From Acidobacteriota bacterium (GTDB lineage: Bacteria; Acidobacteriota; Terriglobia; Terriglobales; Acidobacteriaceae), in NCBI GenBank assembly GCA_021778315.1, contig JAJYCQ010000001.1, positions 69,464-133,463 on the forward strand: a stretch of 64,000 nt of DNA. The letters are read 5' to 3'. Below the pieces are notes generated by a model, which saw only the letters and a program-made list of their open reading frames with translations, was not told where the DNA came from and did not search any database. Shown here piece by piece: positions 54,242-62,740 of the stretch. Within the stretch, counting starts at the first letter, position 1. Each line of letters opens with the position of its first letter. A program made the position numbers and the translations under genes.

Positions 54242-54873
54242 CGCCCGCCCGGGCTCTCTTCGGAGAGCCCCAACTGCTGCAGCGCGAACGCCGTAATCGC
54301 CTCCGCGTCCTGCTGCGGAGTGCGCTCCGTCAGGTGATCCATCCTCCGCTCATTGCAGCCGCGAATCATATCCAGAATCGCCCAGGCAATCGTGTCGAAG
54401 TCCCGCGCCTCCAACTCCCCAGCCGCCGCGCCCTCCTCCAGAATCCGTAGAAAATGCCCATGCCCGGAGCGCAGCACCTCATTCGTCTGGCGCTTGTGCT
54501 GAGCCTCCCTCCCCACCGTCAGCAGCAGCCGATAAAGATTCAACTGCTCATGCCAGAACTCCATCCGCACCGCGATCGCAACGGCCAGCCGCTCACGCAC
54601 CCCGCTCACCATCCGGATCCGTTCCGCCGCAACCTCCTGCAACTGAGCCACTGCCAGCTGCACCGCGGTCGCATAGATCTCTTCCTTCGAATCGAAGTAG
54701 AGATACACCGTCCCCTTGGCAATCTTCGCCGCGTCCGCGACATCCCCCACGCACGTCGCCGCAAACCCCTTCTTTCCAAACACCTTGATCGCCGCCGCAA
54801 GAATCTCCCGCCGCCGCATATCCGTTAGCACCTGTTTGCGAGTTGGCGTCCGTACTGCGGCAATAGCCTTCAC
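54238..54873 (-). CDS. TetR family regulator
   Basis: 211 residues. The DNA-binding domain reads RRREILAAAIKVFGKKGF, VGDVADAAKIAKGTVYLYFDSKEEIY (helix-turn-helix about 43-68). The C-terminal ligand domain resembles AcrR/TetR_C types (ERIRMVSGVRERLAVAIAVR). It is divergent from the MFS exporter at 54956 with 82 bases between starts, so it very likely represses the exporter and itself. The inducer would be an exporter substrate (inference). It is an ordinary TetR of usual length. Confidence 0.93.
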   Translation of the reverse strand: MKAIAAVRTPTRKQVLTDMRRREILAAAIKVFGKKGFAATCVGDVADAAKIAKGTVYLYFDSKEEIYATAVQLAVAQLQEVAAERIRMVSGVRERLAVAIAVRMEFWHEQLNLYRLLLTVGREAQHKRQTNEVLRSGHGHFLRILEEGAAAGELEARDFDTIAWAILDMIRGCNERRMDHLTERTPQQDAEAITAFALQQLGLSEESPGGR

Positions 54874-54934
54874 GCAATCAAACTAGCACGTTTTCTAGCG
54901 TCTGGTTGAATCCCGCCGAGCCTTTCCCTGATCT

Positions 54935-54953
54935 AATGACCAAGGAGTCATAA
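54935..54953. promoter_or_regulatory. Probable TetR operator overlapping the exporter ribosome site
   Basis: TAATGAC-CAAGGA-GTCATAA: arms ATGAC (54936-54940) and GTCAT (54947-54951), 5 bp perfect and 6 of 7 when extended, with a 6-base spacer. The GGAG of the exporter lies inside it and the start ATG is at 54956. Typical TetR operators are 15-20 bp dyads, so this fits. Confidence 0.5.
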
Positions 54954-54955
54954 CT

Positions 54956-56692
54956 ATGACTGGTGGGTCAGTCCTCGAAGAGCCGGAGATCGAAGGTCAA
55001 GGCCTCGAGCAAACCCTCGACCGCGCCGAAGCCTCCCTCGCCTCCAGCGCGCCCGAATTCGAGCCCGGCGAGCCCCTCGCACCACCTCCCACCGCCTCCT
55101 ACGAAGCCCCCGCGCACCGCGTATTCAACCCCTGGATCGTCGCCCTCGTTGTCACCATGGGCACCTTCATGGAGGTCCTCGACACCTCCATCGCCAACGT
55201 CGCTCTCCCCCACATCGCCGGCTCGCTCTCCGCCTCGCAGGACGAGAGCACCTGGGTCCTCACCAGCTACCTCGTCGCCAACGCGATCATCCTTCCCATC
55301 AGCGGTTGGATCTCCTCGGTCATCGGCCGCAAGAACTTCTATCTCATCTCGGTCGTGATGTTCACCGTCTTCTCCGCCCTCTGCGGTCTGGCCCCCACGC
55401 TCGGCCTGCTCGTCGTCTTCCGCGTCCTGCAGGGCCTCGCCGGAGGAGGCCTCCAGCCCTCCGTGCAAGCCATCCTCGCCGACGCCTTCCCCGGCAACAA
55501 GCGAGGCATGGCCATGGCCGTCTACACCGTCGCCATCCTCTGCGCGCCCGTCCTCGGCCCCACCCTCGGCGGCTGGATCACCGACAACTACTCCTGGCGC
55601 TGGATCTTCTACATCAACATCCCCGTCGGCGTCGCCTGCGCCTTCTTCACCCGCATGGTCCTGGTCGATCCCATCGCGCTCACCGCCAAACGCCTCGCCC
55701 AAAAGGGCAAAAAGCTCCGCATCGACGGCACCGGCCTGGCCCTGATCGCCATCGGCCTCGCCTCCCTCGAAATCGTGCTCGACAAGGGCCAGGAGCTCGA
55801 CTGGCTCGGCTCCACCTTCATCGCCTGGAGCGCCGGAATCGCCGTCATCGCCCTCGTCGGAGCCGTCCTCTGGGAGCTCTACGTCAAGGACCCCGTCGTC
55901 AACCTCCGCCTCCTCAAGGAGCGCAACTTCCTCATCTGCTGCACCATCGTGCTCGGCGTCTACACCGCCCTCTACGCCACGACGTTCCTACTTCCGCAGT
56001 TCATGCAGCTGCTCATGGGCTACTCCGCCACCGCCGCCGGAATCGCGGTCTCACCCGCCGGCCTCGTCACCATGATTGAAGTCCCCCTCGTCGGCTGGGC
56101 GCTCAGCCGTGGTTTCGACGCCCGCCGCATGATCGCCGCCGGAATCACCACCATCGCCCTCGGAACCTGGTGGCTCTCGCTCGGCAACCTCGACATGGCC
56201 GAGTCCAACCTCATCTGGCCCCGGGTCGTCCAGATCCTCGGCCTTGGAATGACAACTGTACCGCTCAGTACAATCATGTTCCGCTTCCTCCCCACCGACC
56301 AGAGCAGCAATGCTGCCGGAATCTATGCCCTCGTCCGCAACGAAGGAGGAAGCATCGGCATCGCCATCTCCAGCACCTTCCTCGAGCGAGCCGCCCAGAC
56401 CCATCAGGCCTATCTCGGAGCCCACATCAACGCCTCCAACCCCCTCGCCGCCCGGGCCGCCGCCGGCCTGGCCGTTGTCCACGGCTCGGTCGCCTCCAGC
56501 GGCTCCGCATCGGACAGCGCCTACGCCGGCCTCGCCCTCCTCTACGGACAGGTCCAGCGTCAGGCCGAGCTGCTCGCCTACATGGACCAGTACCGCATGT
56601 TCGCCTACATGCTCGCCGCCCTCATCCCGCTGGTCCTGCTGCTCAAGCGCCCACCCCGGCTCATGGGCAAGATCGAACTCGAAGCCCACTAA
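54956..56692 (+). CDS. DHA2-type MFS multidrug exporter (EmrB/QacA)
   Basis: 578 residues. After ~55 polar residues come about fourteen hydrophobic helices, the DHA2 layout. VLDTSIANVALPHIAGSL is the usual first-helix motif D1, WVLTSYLVANAIILPISGWI follows, then GRKNFYLI (motif A) and the helix-5 region VAILCAPVLGPTLGGWITDNYSWRWIFYIN (motif C). The family expels drugs and toxic organics using the proton gradient. It is divergent from a TetR gene. It differs from EmrB partners in having no adjoining EmrA-like periplasmic protein or outer-membrane factor. Confidence 0.93.
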   Translation: MTGGSVLEEPEIEGQGLEQTLDRAEASLASSAPEFEPGEPLAPPPTASYEAPAHRVFNPWIVALVVTMGTFMEVLDTSIANVALPHIAGSLSASQDESTWVLTSYLVANAIILPISGWISSVIGRKNFYLISVVMFTVFSALCGLAPTLGLLVVFRVLQGLAGGGLQPSVQAILADAFPGNKRGMAMAVYTVAILCAPVLGPTLGGWITDNYSWRWIFYINIPVGVACAFFTRMVLVDPIALTAKRLAQKGKKLRIDGTGLALIAIGLASLEIVLDKGQELDWLGSTFIAWSAGIAVIALVGAVLWELYVKDPVVNLRLLKERNFLICCTIVLGVYTALYATTFLLPQFMQLLMGYSATAAGIAVSPAGLVTMIEVPLVGWALSRGFDARRMIAAGITTIALGTWWLSLGNLDMAESNLIWPRVVQILGLGMTTVPLSTIMFRFLPTDQSSNAAGIYALVRNEGGSIGIAISSTFLERAAQTHQAYLGAHINASNPLAARAAAGLAVVHGSVASSGSASDSAYAGLALLYGQVQRQAELLAYMDQYRMFAYMLAALIPLVLLLKRPPRLMGKIELEAH

Positions 56693-56764
56693 CTCCAACT
56701 TACAGCCCACCTCTGGCGTACAATTACGGCGATCTCCATCATTTCTTTCCTCTTGAGGCCAGCC

Positions 56765-59700
56765 TTGCGTCTTAGTTCCGTGTGGGATATTGTCCTCATC
56801 CGCAGCATCTCTCGCGCAGCCCGCCGGCACCACGCCGTCCTTGCAGTTCTGGTCGTCACCCTCCTCGCCCATCTCCTCGGCTGCGGAGGATCCACGACTG
56901 CCACCGTCACTCCCACCTCCATCACCGTCCAGGGCCCCACCACCGCCACCATCGATCCCGGGGACTCCGCCAGCTTCAGCGCAACTGTCGTCAATGACGC
57001 AAACATCGCCGGAGTCACCTGGACCCTCACCGGAACCACCTGCACAGCGGCCGCGTGTGGAACGCTCAGCCACTCCACCACCACCGGAGTCACCTACACC
57101 GCTCCCGCCACGGTCGCCGCTCCCTTCACCGTCACTATCACGGTCGCCTCGGTAGCCAGCCCCAGCCTCACCACCGTCATCACGCTCCACGTGGCGGCTA
57201 ACCTCTCCGTCGCGACCGCCCCCGGGGCTCTTCCCGGAGCTGTTGTCGGAACGCCCTACTCCACCACACTCGCCGGAGCCGGTGGCATCACTCCTTACAC
57301 CTGGTCCATCACGCAGGGGACACTCCCCGCGGGTCTCACCCTGAGCCCCACCACCGGCGTCCTCTCCGGCTCCCCCACGGCCGGAGGCAACGTCACGTTT
57401 ACCGTCACGCTGACCGACTCCGGGTCCCCCGCGCTCACCTCCTCCGTCACCTACACCCTCGCTGTCGTCTATCCCCAACTCTCCGTTACCACCGCGACGA
57501 CCCTTCCCAGCGGCACCGTCGGAACCTCCTACGCCGCCACGCTCTCCGCCACCGGAGGAACGGGAACCGGCTACACCTGGGCGGTCACCTCCGGAACCGC
57601 TCTCAGCGCCGCCAGCCTCGCTCTCTCACCCTCCGGAGCCATCGCCGGAACTCCCACCGCCAGCGAGACAGCCGCCCGCTTCACCGTCACCGTGACCGAC
57701 AGCTTTGGCGACACAGCCTCCGCAACGCTAGCCCTCACCATCGCCTACCCAGCCATCACCATCGGCACCACCATGCTTCCGAATGGCACCGTAGGAACCG
57801 CTTACGCAGCGACACTCTCCGCCACCGGAGGCAGCGGCACTGGCTATACCTGGAGCGTCACCTCTGGAACCGCCCTCAGCGCCGCCGGTCTCACGCTCTC
57901 ACCCGCCGGAGCCATCACCGGCACTCCCACCACCGAGGAGACCTCCTCGCCGCTTACAGTGAAGGTAACCGATGGTGCTGGAGACACCGCCTCCGCCACC
58001 CTCTCGCTCACCATCCTCTATCCCGTCCTCACCATCACCACCGCCAGCCTTCCTCCCGGAATCGTCGGAACGGCCTACTCGCAGACGCTGACCGCCAGCT
58101 CTGGCAGCGGAACTGGCTACACCTGGACCATCACTAGCGGAGCCTCCAGCCTCGCCTCCCTTGGCCTGACCCTCTCGGCCGCAGGTGTCCTCTCCGGAGC
58201 CACTCCTGTCGCCGGAACCGTCACCTTCAGCGTGCAAGTCACGGACTCCGCAACAAACACCGCAACGGCCAACCTCACTGTCACGATCGATCCCGTCCTC
58301 ACCATCACCACCACCTCGCTTTCCTCTGGAACCCAAGGAACTCCTTACACGTCCACTCTGGCCGCCAGTGGTGGCAGCGGCTCCGGCTACACCTGGACCG
58401 TCACCTCCGGAACCGGACTCAGCGCCGTCGGCCTAACCCTCACCTCTGCCGGAGTCATCACCGGCACACCCACCGCCGGAGAATCCTCCGTCCCGTTCAC
58501 CGTTCAGGTCACGGACGCCAACGGCAACAAGGCCACCGCCACGCTGACCCTCTCCGTCACCGCCGTCGTCTTCCAAGGCCAAGTCCTCAGCGGCCAGCAG
58601 CCCGTCTCCGGTGCCACCATCCAGCTCTACACCGTCGGAAGCAGCGGCAACGGCTCTGCGGCAACGCCCATGCTCGTCGCCCCCGTCGTCACCGACACCA
58701 TTGGAATGTTCAACCTCGCCGGAAACTACACCTGCGGCCAGAGCAGCTCCGGCCAGACCATCTCCGCCGGAAGCAACCAGGTCTATCTCGTTGCGACCGG
58801 AGGAAGCACCTACACCACCTCGCTCACCGGGAACCCCGCGATCGTCATGGTCGCCGCCGTCGGCCCCTGCACCAGCCTCGCCTCGACGCCGTTCTTCACC
58901 CTCAACGAGCTCACCACCGCTGCTGCCGCCTGGGCGCTCTCGCCCTTCACCTCCTCCGCAACCAGCATCGGAGCCACCTCCACCAACACCCTCGGCATCA
59001 CCAACGCCTTCCTCGACGCCGCCCTCCTCGCCAACCCCGCCAACGGCACCGTCGCCACCCTCCCCGCCACCTTATCCATCGAAGCCGGCAAGCTCAACGC
59101 CCTGGCTGACGCGCTCAACTCGTGCGCCTCCTCAGCCAGCGGCTCCACCTGCAACCCGCTCTTTACTGCTGCGACTCCCAAGGGCGGAACCACTCCCGCG
59201 GACATCTTCACCGCCGCGCTCGACGTCGTCAAACACCCCGGCCAGAACGTCGCCGCCGTCTTCGCGACCCTCCCCGCGACGCCTCCCTTCGCCACCAGCC
59301 TCCTGCAATCCCCTAACGACTGGACCATGTCCCTCACCGTTACCGGAGGCGGTCTTTCCTCCCCCACCGCGCTTGCCGTTGACAGCCTCAACAACGTCTG
59401 GGTAGCTAACCAGGCGGGCCCCATCTCCGCATTCAACGCCCAGGGAACTCCCCTCAGTGCCACCGGCTACGGTGCCACCGACCACACCGAAATCATCCAG
59501 GAAAACGGAATCGCCATCGACCCCTCCGACAACATCTGGATCACGAATCAGAACGGCTACGGCGGTGGAGGCAGCGGCAACGTCGTTGAGTTCTACGGCG
59601 CCCGCTCCAGCCAGATCGGTGTCTCTCCCCAGCCCACCGGCTACGCCACGGCCATCAACTACCCTGACGCGGTCGCCGCCGATACGAACGGCAACATCTT

Positions 59701-60391
59701 CATCGTCAACACCGGCCCTCCCTCCGCCACCGTCTACTCCCCGACTGCCTCCCTCGTCTCCGCCAACCTCGGCCTCAGCCAGGGCCTCGCCCTGGTTCCA
59801 GTCGCCATCGCGATCGACGCACAGCACGGCTTCTGGCTCCCCGGAGGCAATACCGTCGCCCACATCTCCGCCCCCACTCCAACCTTCCCCAACGGCCAAC
59901 TCCTGAGCAACCCCAACTGCTGCCAGCTCTCCAATGGTGTCGCTACCGATGCCCTGGGAAATGTCTGGGTAGCCGATTATCTCGGCGGCGCCTCCTCGTC
60001 CTCTTCTTCCAGCGACGGTTCCTTTGCTGACATCGCCCCCGACGGCACCATCCTCTACACCAACGTCGTCACGGGTGGCATCAATCACCCTGAGATGGTT
60101 GCCGTCGACGCCGCCCAGAACGCCTGGTTCACCAACTTCGCGTCTGCCTCCATCACAGAGATCGCCGGTAATACGTCCACGTCCCCAGCCACCGCCCTCT
60201 CTCCGTCCACCGGCGTCTACTCCGTCGGCGGTTTCGGCCTCGACGCCTCCCTCAACGCCCCCTTCAGCATCGCTCCCGACCGCTCCGGCAACCTCTGGGT
60301 CTCCAATCAAAACGTCTACGCCGTCACCATGTTCTTCGGCCTCGCCTCCCCCACGGTCACTCCACTCCAACCCATCCCCACCGCCCCCTAA
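56765..60391 (+). CDS. Propeller lipoprotein B with Ig-like repeats
   Basis: 1208 residues if started at TTG 56765 (GAGG a few bases before); TTG 56753 or GTG 56780 are possible. Lipobox HLLGC, Cys40. An N-terminal Ig-like domain (VQGPTTATIDPGDSASFSATV) is followed by five putative-Ig (He_PIG-like) repeats of about 90 residues between 57205 and 58562, each with GTxGTxYxxTLxAxGGxGxGYTW and SAGxIxGTPT. Then the same module as lipoprotein A: a CarboxypepD-like domain (QPVSGATIQLY, NYTC), a helical domain (FFTLNELTTAAAAWALSPF to DWTMSLTV), and an NHL-like propeller (LAVDSLNNVWVANQ, IAIDPSDNIWITN). Ligand unknown. Confidence 0.83.
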   Translation: MRLSSVWDIVLIRSISRAARRHHAVLAVLVVTLLAHLLGCGGSTTATVTPTSITVQGPTTATIDPGDSASFSATVVNDANIAGVTWTLTGTTCTAAACGTLSHSTTTGVTYTAPATVAAPFTVTITVASVASPSLTTVITLHVAANLSVATAPGALPGAVVGTPYSTTLAGAGGITPYTWSITQGTLPAGLTLSPTTGVLSGSPTAGGNVTFTVTLTDSGSPALTSSVTYTLAVVYPQLSVTTATTLPSGTVGTSYAATLSATGGTGTGYTWAVTSGTALSAASLALSPSGAIAGTPTASETAARFTVTVTDSFGDTASATLALTIAYPAITIGTTMLPNGTVGTAYAATLSATGGSGTGYTWSVTSGTALSAAGLTLSPAGAITGTPTTEETSSPLTVKVTDGAGDTASATLSLTILYPVLTITTASLPPGIVGTAYSQTLTASSGSGTGYTWTITSGASSLASLGLTLSAAGVLSGATPVAGTVTFSVQVTDSATNTATANLTVTIDPVLTITTTSLSSGTQGTPYTSTLAASGGSGSGYTWTVTSGTGLSAVGLTLTSAGVITGTPTAGESSVPFTVQVTDANGNKATATLTLSVTAVVFQGQVLSGQQPVSGATIQLYTVGSSGNGSAATPMLVAPVVTDTIGMFNLAGNYTCGQSSSGQTISAGSNQVYLVATGGSTYTTSLTGNPAIVMVAAVGPCTSLASTPFFTLNELTTAAAAWALSPFTSSATSIGATSTNTLGITNAFLDAALLANPANGTVATLPATLSIEAGKLNALADALNSCASSASGSTCNPLFTAATPKGGTTPADIFTAALDVVKHPGQNVAAVFATLPATPPFATSLLQSPNDWTMSLTVTGGGLSSPTALAVDSLNNVWVANQAGPISAFNAQGTPLSATGYGATDHTEIIQENGIAIDPSDNIWITNQNGYGGGGSGNVVEFYGARSSQIGVSPQPTGYATAINYPDAVAADTNGNIFIVNTGPPSATVYSPTASLVSANLGLSQGLALVPVAIAIDAQHGFWLPGGNTVAHISAPTPTFPNGQLLSNPNCCQLSNGVATDALGNVWVADYLGGASSSSSSSDGSFADIAPDGTILYTNVVTGGINHPEMVAVDAAQNAWFTNFASASITEIAGNTSTSPATALSPSTGVYSVGGFGLDASLNAPFSIAPDRSGNLWVSNQNVYAVTMFFGLASPTVTPLQPIPTAP

Positions 60392-60581
60392 GCCGCTCTG
60401 TGGTGCCTCTCTGCAATGCGCCATCTGCAGCGTGCTCTTGACCGGAGCTGCGCGGTGACTTGTGCGCCGTCTCGCTGTGGGCTTCGCTTCGGCTTCGAGG
60501 CAGAGGGTAGGGAGGGACTGAAGCCCGGATAACGAAGGTGGGGTGTGGGATGGCTTGAGGAGGGGTGCAGGAGGTAGAGTA
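60392..60581. other. Intergenic boundary where strand composition changes
   Basis: 190 bases without a gene. Top-strand composition changes here from C-rich (60301-60360 has 9 G and 27 C) to G-rich (61081-61140 has 21 G and 12 C). An AGGAGGT ribosome site for the S10 gene lies at its end. I see no integrase site or clear repeat at the boundary. Confidence 0.5.
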
Positions 60582-62159
60582 ATGCGTATGATCTTGCGAC
60601 GTGTTGTTCCTGCCCTTTTGTTGCTGAGTGTTCCTGCGATTGCGCTTGCCCAGCGTGGAGGGCGGGGAGAGAAGCCCGCCGCTGCCGATGCGGCGAAGAG
60701 TGATGCGGCGAAGCCTGATGCCAAAGCCGATGCAAAGCCCGATTCGAAGGGGGCGGCCAAGGCCGAGACAGCTCCTGCGGGATTGCCCGAGGACAAGTCG
60801 ATTGGGCAGACGGTTACGGTGCACGGGAAGACGCTGCACTATACGGCTACCGTGGGGACGATTCGGCTGACCGATGATAAGGGCAAGCCTACGGGCGATG
60901 TGATGTATACGGCTTATACGCTGGATCATGAGAAGGGTGCGCCGGATCGGCCGGTACTGTTTGCGGTGAATGGCGGGCCGGGGGCTTCGAGTGTGTATTT
61001 GAATTTGGGGGCGGTGGGGCCGAAGCATATCGCGTTTGCGAACGCTGGCGATTCGGCGAGCGATCCGGCGACGCTGACGGATAATCCGGGGACGTGGCTG
61101 GACTTTACCGATGAGGTGTTTATCGATCCGATCGGGACGGGATTTTCGAAGGCGCTGGTGGATGAGGCGGAGGCCAAGAAGCTGTTTTATGCACCGACGG
61201 AGGATGTGCAGTACCTGTCGCTGGTGATCTACAAGTGGCTGGTGAAGAACGACCGGATGCTGGATAAGAAGTACCTGATGGGCGAGAGCTATGGCGGGTA
61301 CCGGGTACCTCGGATGACGCATTATCTGCAGTCGCAGATTGGCGTGGCGATGAATGGCGTGGTGCTGGTGAGTCCTTATCTGAACCCGAGTTTCGGGGAT
61401 GGGAATTTGTCACCGGTGCCGTGGATGATTACGCTGCCTTCGATTACGGCGGCTCATCTGGAGGCCGAAGGGAAGCTGACGGATGCGGCGATGCGGGACG
61501 TGATTTCGTATACGGAGGGAGAGTATGCGACGGCGCTGATCAAGGGGCCGGCGGACAAGGCGGCGACGGACGGGATGATCTCGAAGGTGACGGAGATGAC
61601 GGGGCTGGACCCGATGTTTGTGAGGTACTCGGGTGGGAGGCTGGAGACGGGAGCGTACCTGCGGGAGGTACACAGGGAGAAGGGCGAGATTGGGAGTGTG
61701 TATGACTCGAATGTGACGCTGCCGGATCCGTTTCCTTACTCTCCGGAGCAGGAGTCAAGCGACCCGATTTTGGAGAGCATTATTGCTCCGACGACGACGG
61801 CGATGGTGAACTTTATTACAAACACGGTGGGATGGAAGACGGACGCCCGGTACTATGCGCTGTCGTATGACGTGGGGAGGCTGTGGGATCGGCAGGGGCC
61901 GGCGCTGCGGCAGGGAGCGGTGAGTGATCTGCGCGAGGCCGTGGCCGCTGATCCGAAGCTGAATGTGCTGATTGTGCATGGATGGAATGACCTGTCGTGC
62001 CCGTTTATGGGGTCGTTGCTGACGCAGAATGAGTTGCCGGCGAAGCTGGCGGCGCAGGTGTCGGTGCATGAGTTTCCGGGTGGGCATATGTTCTATACAA
62101 GGGCGGGGAATGAGGATGGATTGCACTCGCTGGCAGAGACTATGGTGAAGACGCATTAA
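60582..62159 (+). CDS. Exported S10 serine carboxypeptidase-like protein (second copy)
   Basis: 525 residues from the ATG seven bases after AGGAGGTAGAGTA. Signal peptide MRMILRRVVPALLLLSVPAIALAQ is followed by a Lys/Ala/Asp low-complexity linker (KSDAAKPDAKADAKPDSK). S10 motifs: VLFAVNGGPGASSVYLNLGAVGP, VFIDPIGTGFSKA, and nucleophile Ser in MGESYGGYRVPRMTHYL; VLIVHGWNDLSCPF has the Asp region and FPGGHMFY the His. This copy has the more standard GESYGG nucleophile, whereas the copy at 47798 has GESYGTT. Base use is also reversed in strand bias. The two are distant relatives, not a recent duplication. Confidence 0.92.
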   Translation: MRMILRRVVPALLLLSVPAIALAQRGGRGEKPAAADAAKSDAAKPDAKADAKPDSKGAAKAETAPAGLPEDKSIGQTVTVHGKTLHYTATVGTIRLTDDKGKPTGDVMYTAYTLDHEKGAPDRPVLFAVNGGPGASSVYLNLGAVGPKHIAFANAGDSASDPATLTDNPGTWLDFTDEVFIDPIGTGFSKALVDEAEAKKLFYAPTEDVQYLSLVIYKWLVKNDRMLDKKYLMGESYGGYRVPRMTHYLQSQIGVAMNGVVLVSPYLNPSFGDGNLSPVPWMITLPSITAAHLEAEGKLTDAAMRDVISYTEGEYATALIKGPADKAATDGMISKVTEMTGLDPMFVRYSGGRLETGAYLREVHREKGEIGSVYDSNVTLPDPFPYSPEQESSDPILESIIAPTTTAMVNFITNTVGWKTDARYYALSYDVGRLWDRQGPALRQGAVSDLREAVAADPKLNVLIVHGWNDLSCPFMGSLLTQNELPAKLAAQVSVHEFPGGHMFYTRAGNEDGLHSLAETMVKTH

Positions 62160-62170
62160 AGCAGAGTCCA

Positions 62171-62192
62171 GGGCTGAGAGCCCAGGGCTCAG
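62171..62192. repeat. Intergenic GGGCTGAG/GGGCTCAG palindrome
   Basis: GGGCTGAG (62171-62178) and GGGCTCAG (62185-62192) around a GAGCCCAGGGCTC dyad (6-bp arms, one-base centre), right after the S10 stop. A related pair lies at 14336-14373. Confidence 0.35.
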
Positions 62193-62206
62193 GGAAGGAA
62201 ATTCGC

Positions 62207-62740
62207 TTGATACTTTGGTTTGTGTTGCTGGGGATTACGGTTGGGATGCGGACGATGACTGCGATGGCGGTGCTGTGCTGGTTTGCGTGGATGCAGTGGC
62301 TTCCGCAGACGGGATGGACGCTCTGGACGGGGTCGCTGGTGTCGGTGATTGTGTTTACGGTGCTGGCGGCGGGGGAGTATTACGGGGATACGCTGCCGAC
62401 GACTCCTAGCCGGACGGCTCCGTTGCTGGTGGCGGCGAGGCTTTCGTTTGGAGCTCTGGTGGGCGCGATTGCGGCGCATTCAGTGATTGAGCCGGTGGCT
62501 GGAGGGGTGATCTTTGGCGTGGTGGGAGCGCTGATTGGGACGTATGGCGGGTACCGGGTGCGGATGTACTGGGCGAAGTCGCTGGGACGGGATTTGCCGG
62601 TGGCGCTGGGTGAGTCGGCTGTGGCGCTGCTGATCGCGGTGTTTACGTGCTGGGAGCTGCACAAGTTTATGCGGGACTTGCTGGAGGGAGTGCCGAAGGC
62701 GATGCTGCAGGGGTGGGGTCGGGGGATTGGGCTGGGTTAG
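62207..62740 (+). CDS. DUF4126-like membrane protein
   Basis: 177 residues, TTG start with AAGGA about eight bases upstream. About four to five hydrophobic segments (ILWFVLLGITVGMRTMTAMAV, SLVSVIVFTVLAAGEYYGD, VGAIAAHSVIEPVAGGVIFG, VALLIAVFTCWELH). GMRTMTA at the first helix and GALIGTYGGYRVR later match the DUF4126 family, whose function is unknown. The gene follows the S10 gene on the same strand with 47 bases between; co-transcription is possible. It overlaps the convergent cupin gene by 4 bases. Confidence 0.78.
   Translation: MILWFVLLGITVGMRTMTAMAVLCWFAWMQWLPQTGWTLWTGSLVSVIVFTVLAAGEYYGDTLPTTPSRTAPLLVAARLSFGALVGAIAAHSVIEPVAGGVIFGVVGALIGTYGGYRVRMYWAKSLGRDLPVALGESAVALLIAVFTCWELHKFMRDLLEGVPKAMLQGWGRGIGLG

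Noticed and set aside
56051..57478. A 475-residue minus-strand frame across the MFS and lipoprotein B genes
   Set aside because: Low-complexity Gly/Asp/Arg sequence crossing two real genes on the other strand.
57205..58562. Possible CRISPR-like or satellite repeat
   Set aside because: The repeats are about 270 bases long, diverged and coding: they are Ig-like protein domains.
25500..60500. A replication origin and terminus at the two skew flips
   Set aside because: They are only 35 kb apart; no dnaA boxes, dnaA/dnaN genes or dif-like site were seen. Inversion is simpler.
59132..60796. A 554-residue open frame on the minus strand opposite lipoprotein B and the S10 gene
   Set aside because: Its product is Gly/Val/Asp-rich low complexity, overlaps two recognisable genes and has no family features; it is a by-product of C-rich codons on the other strand.
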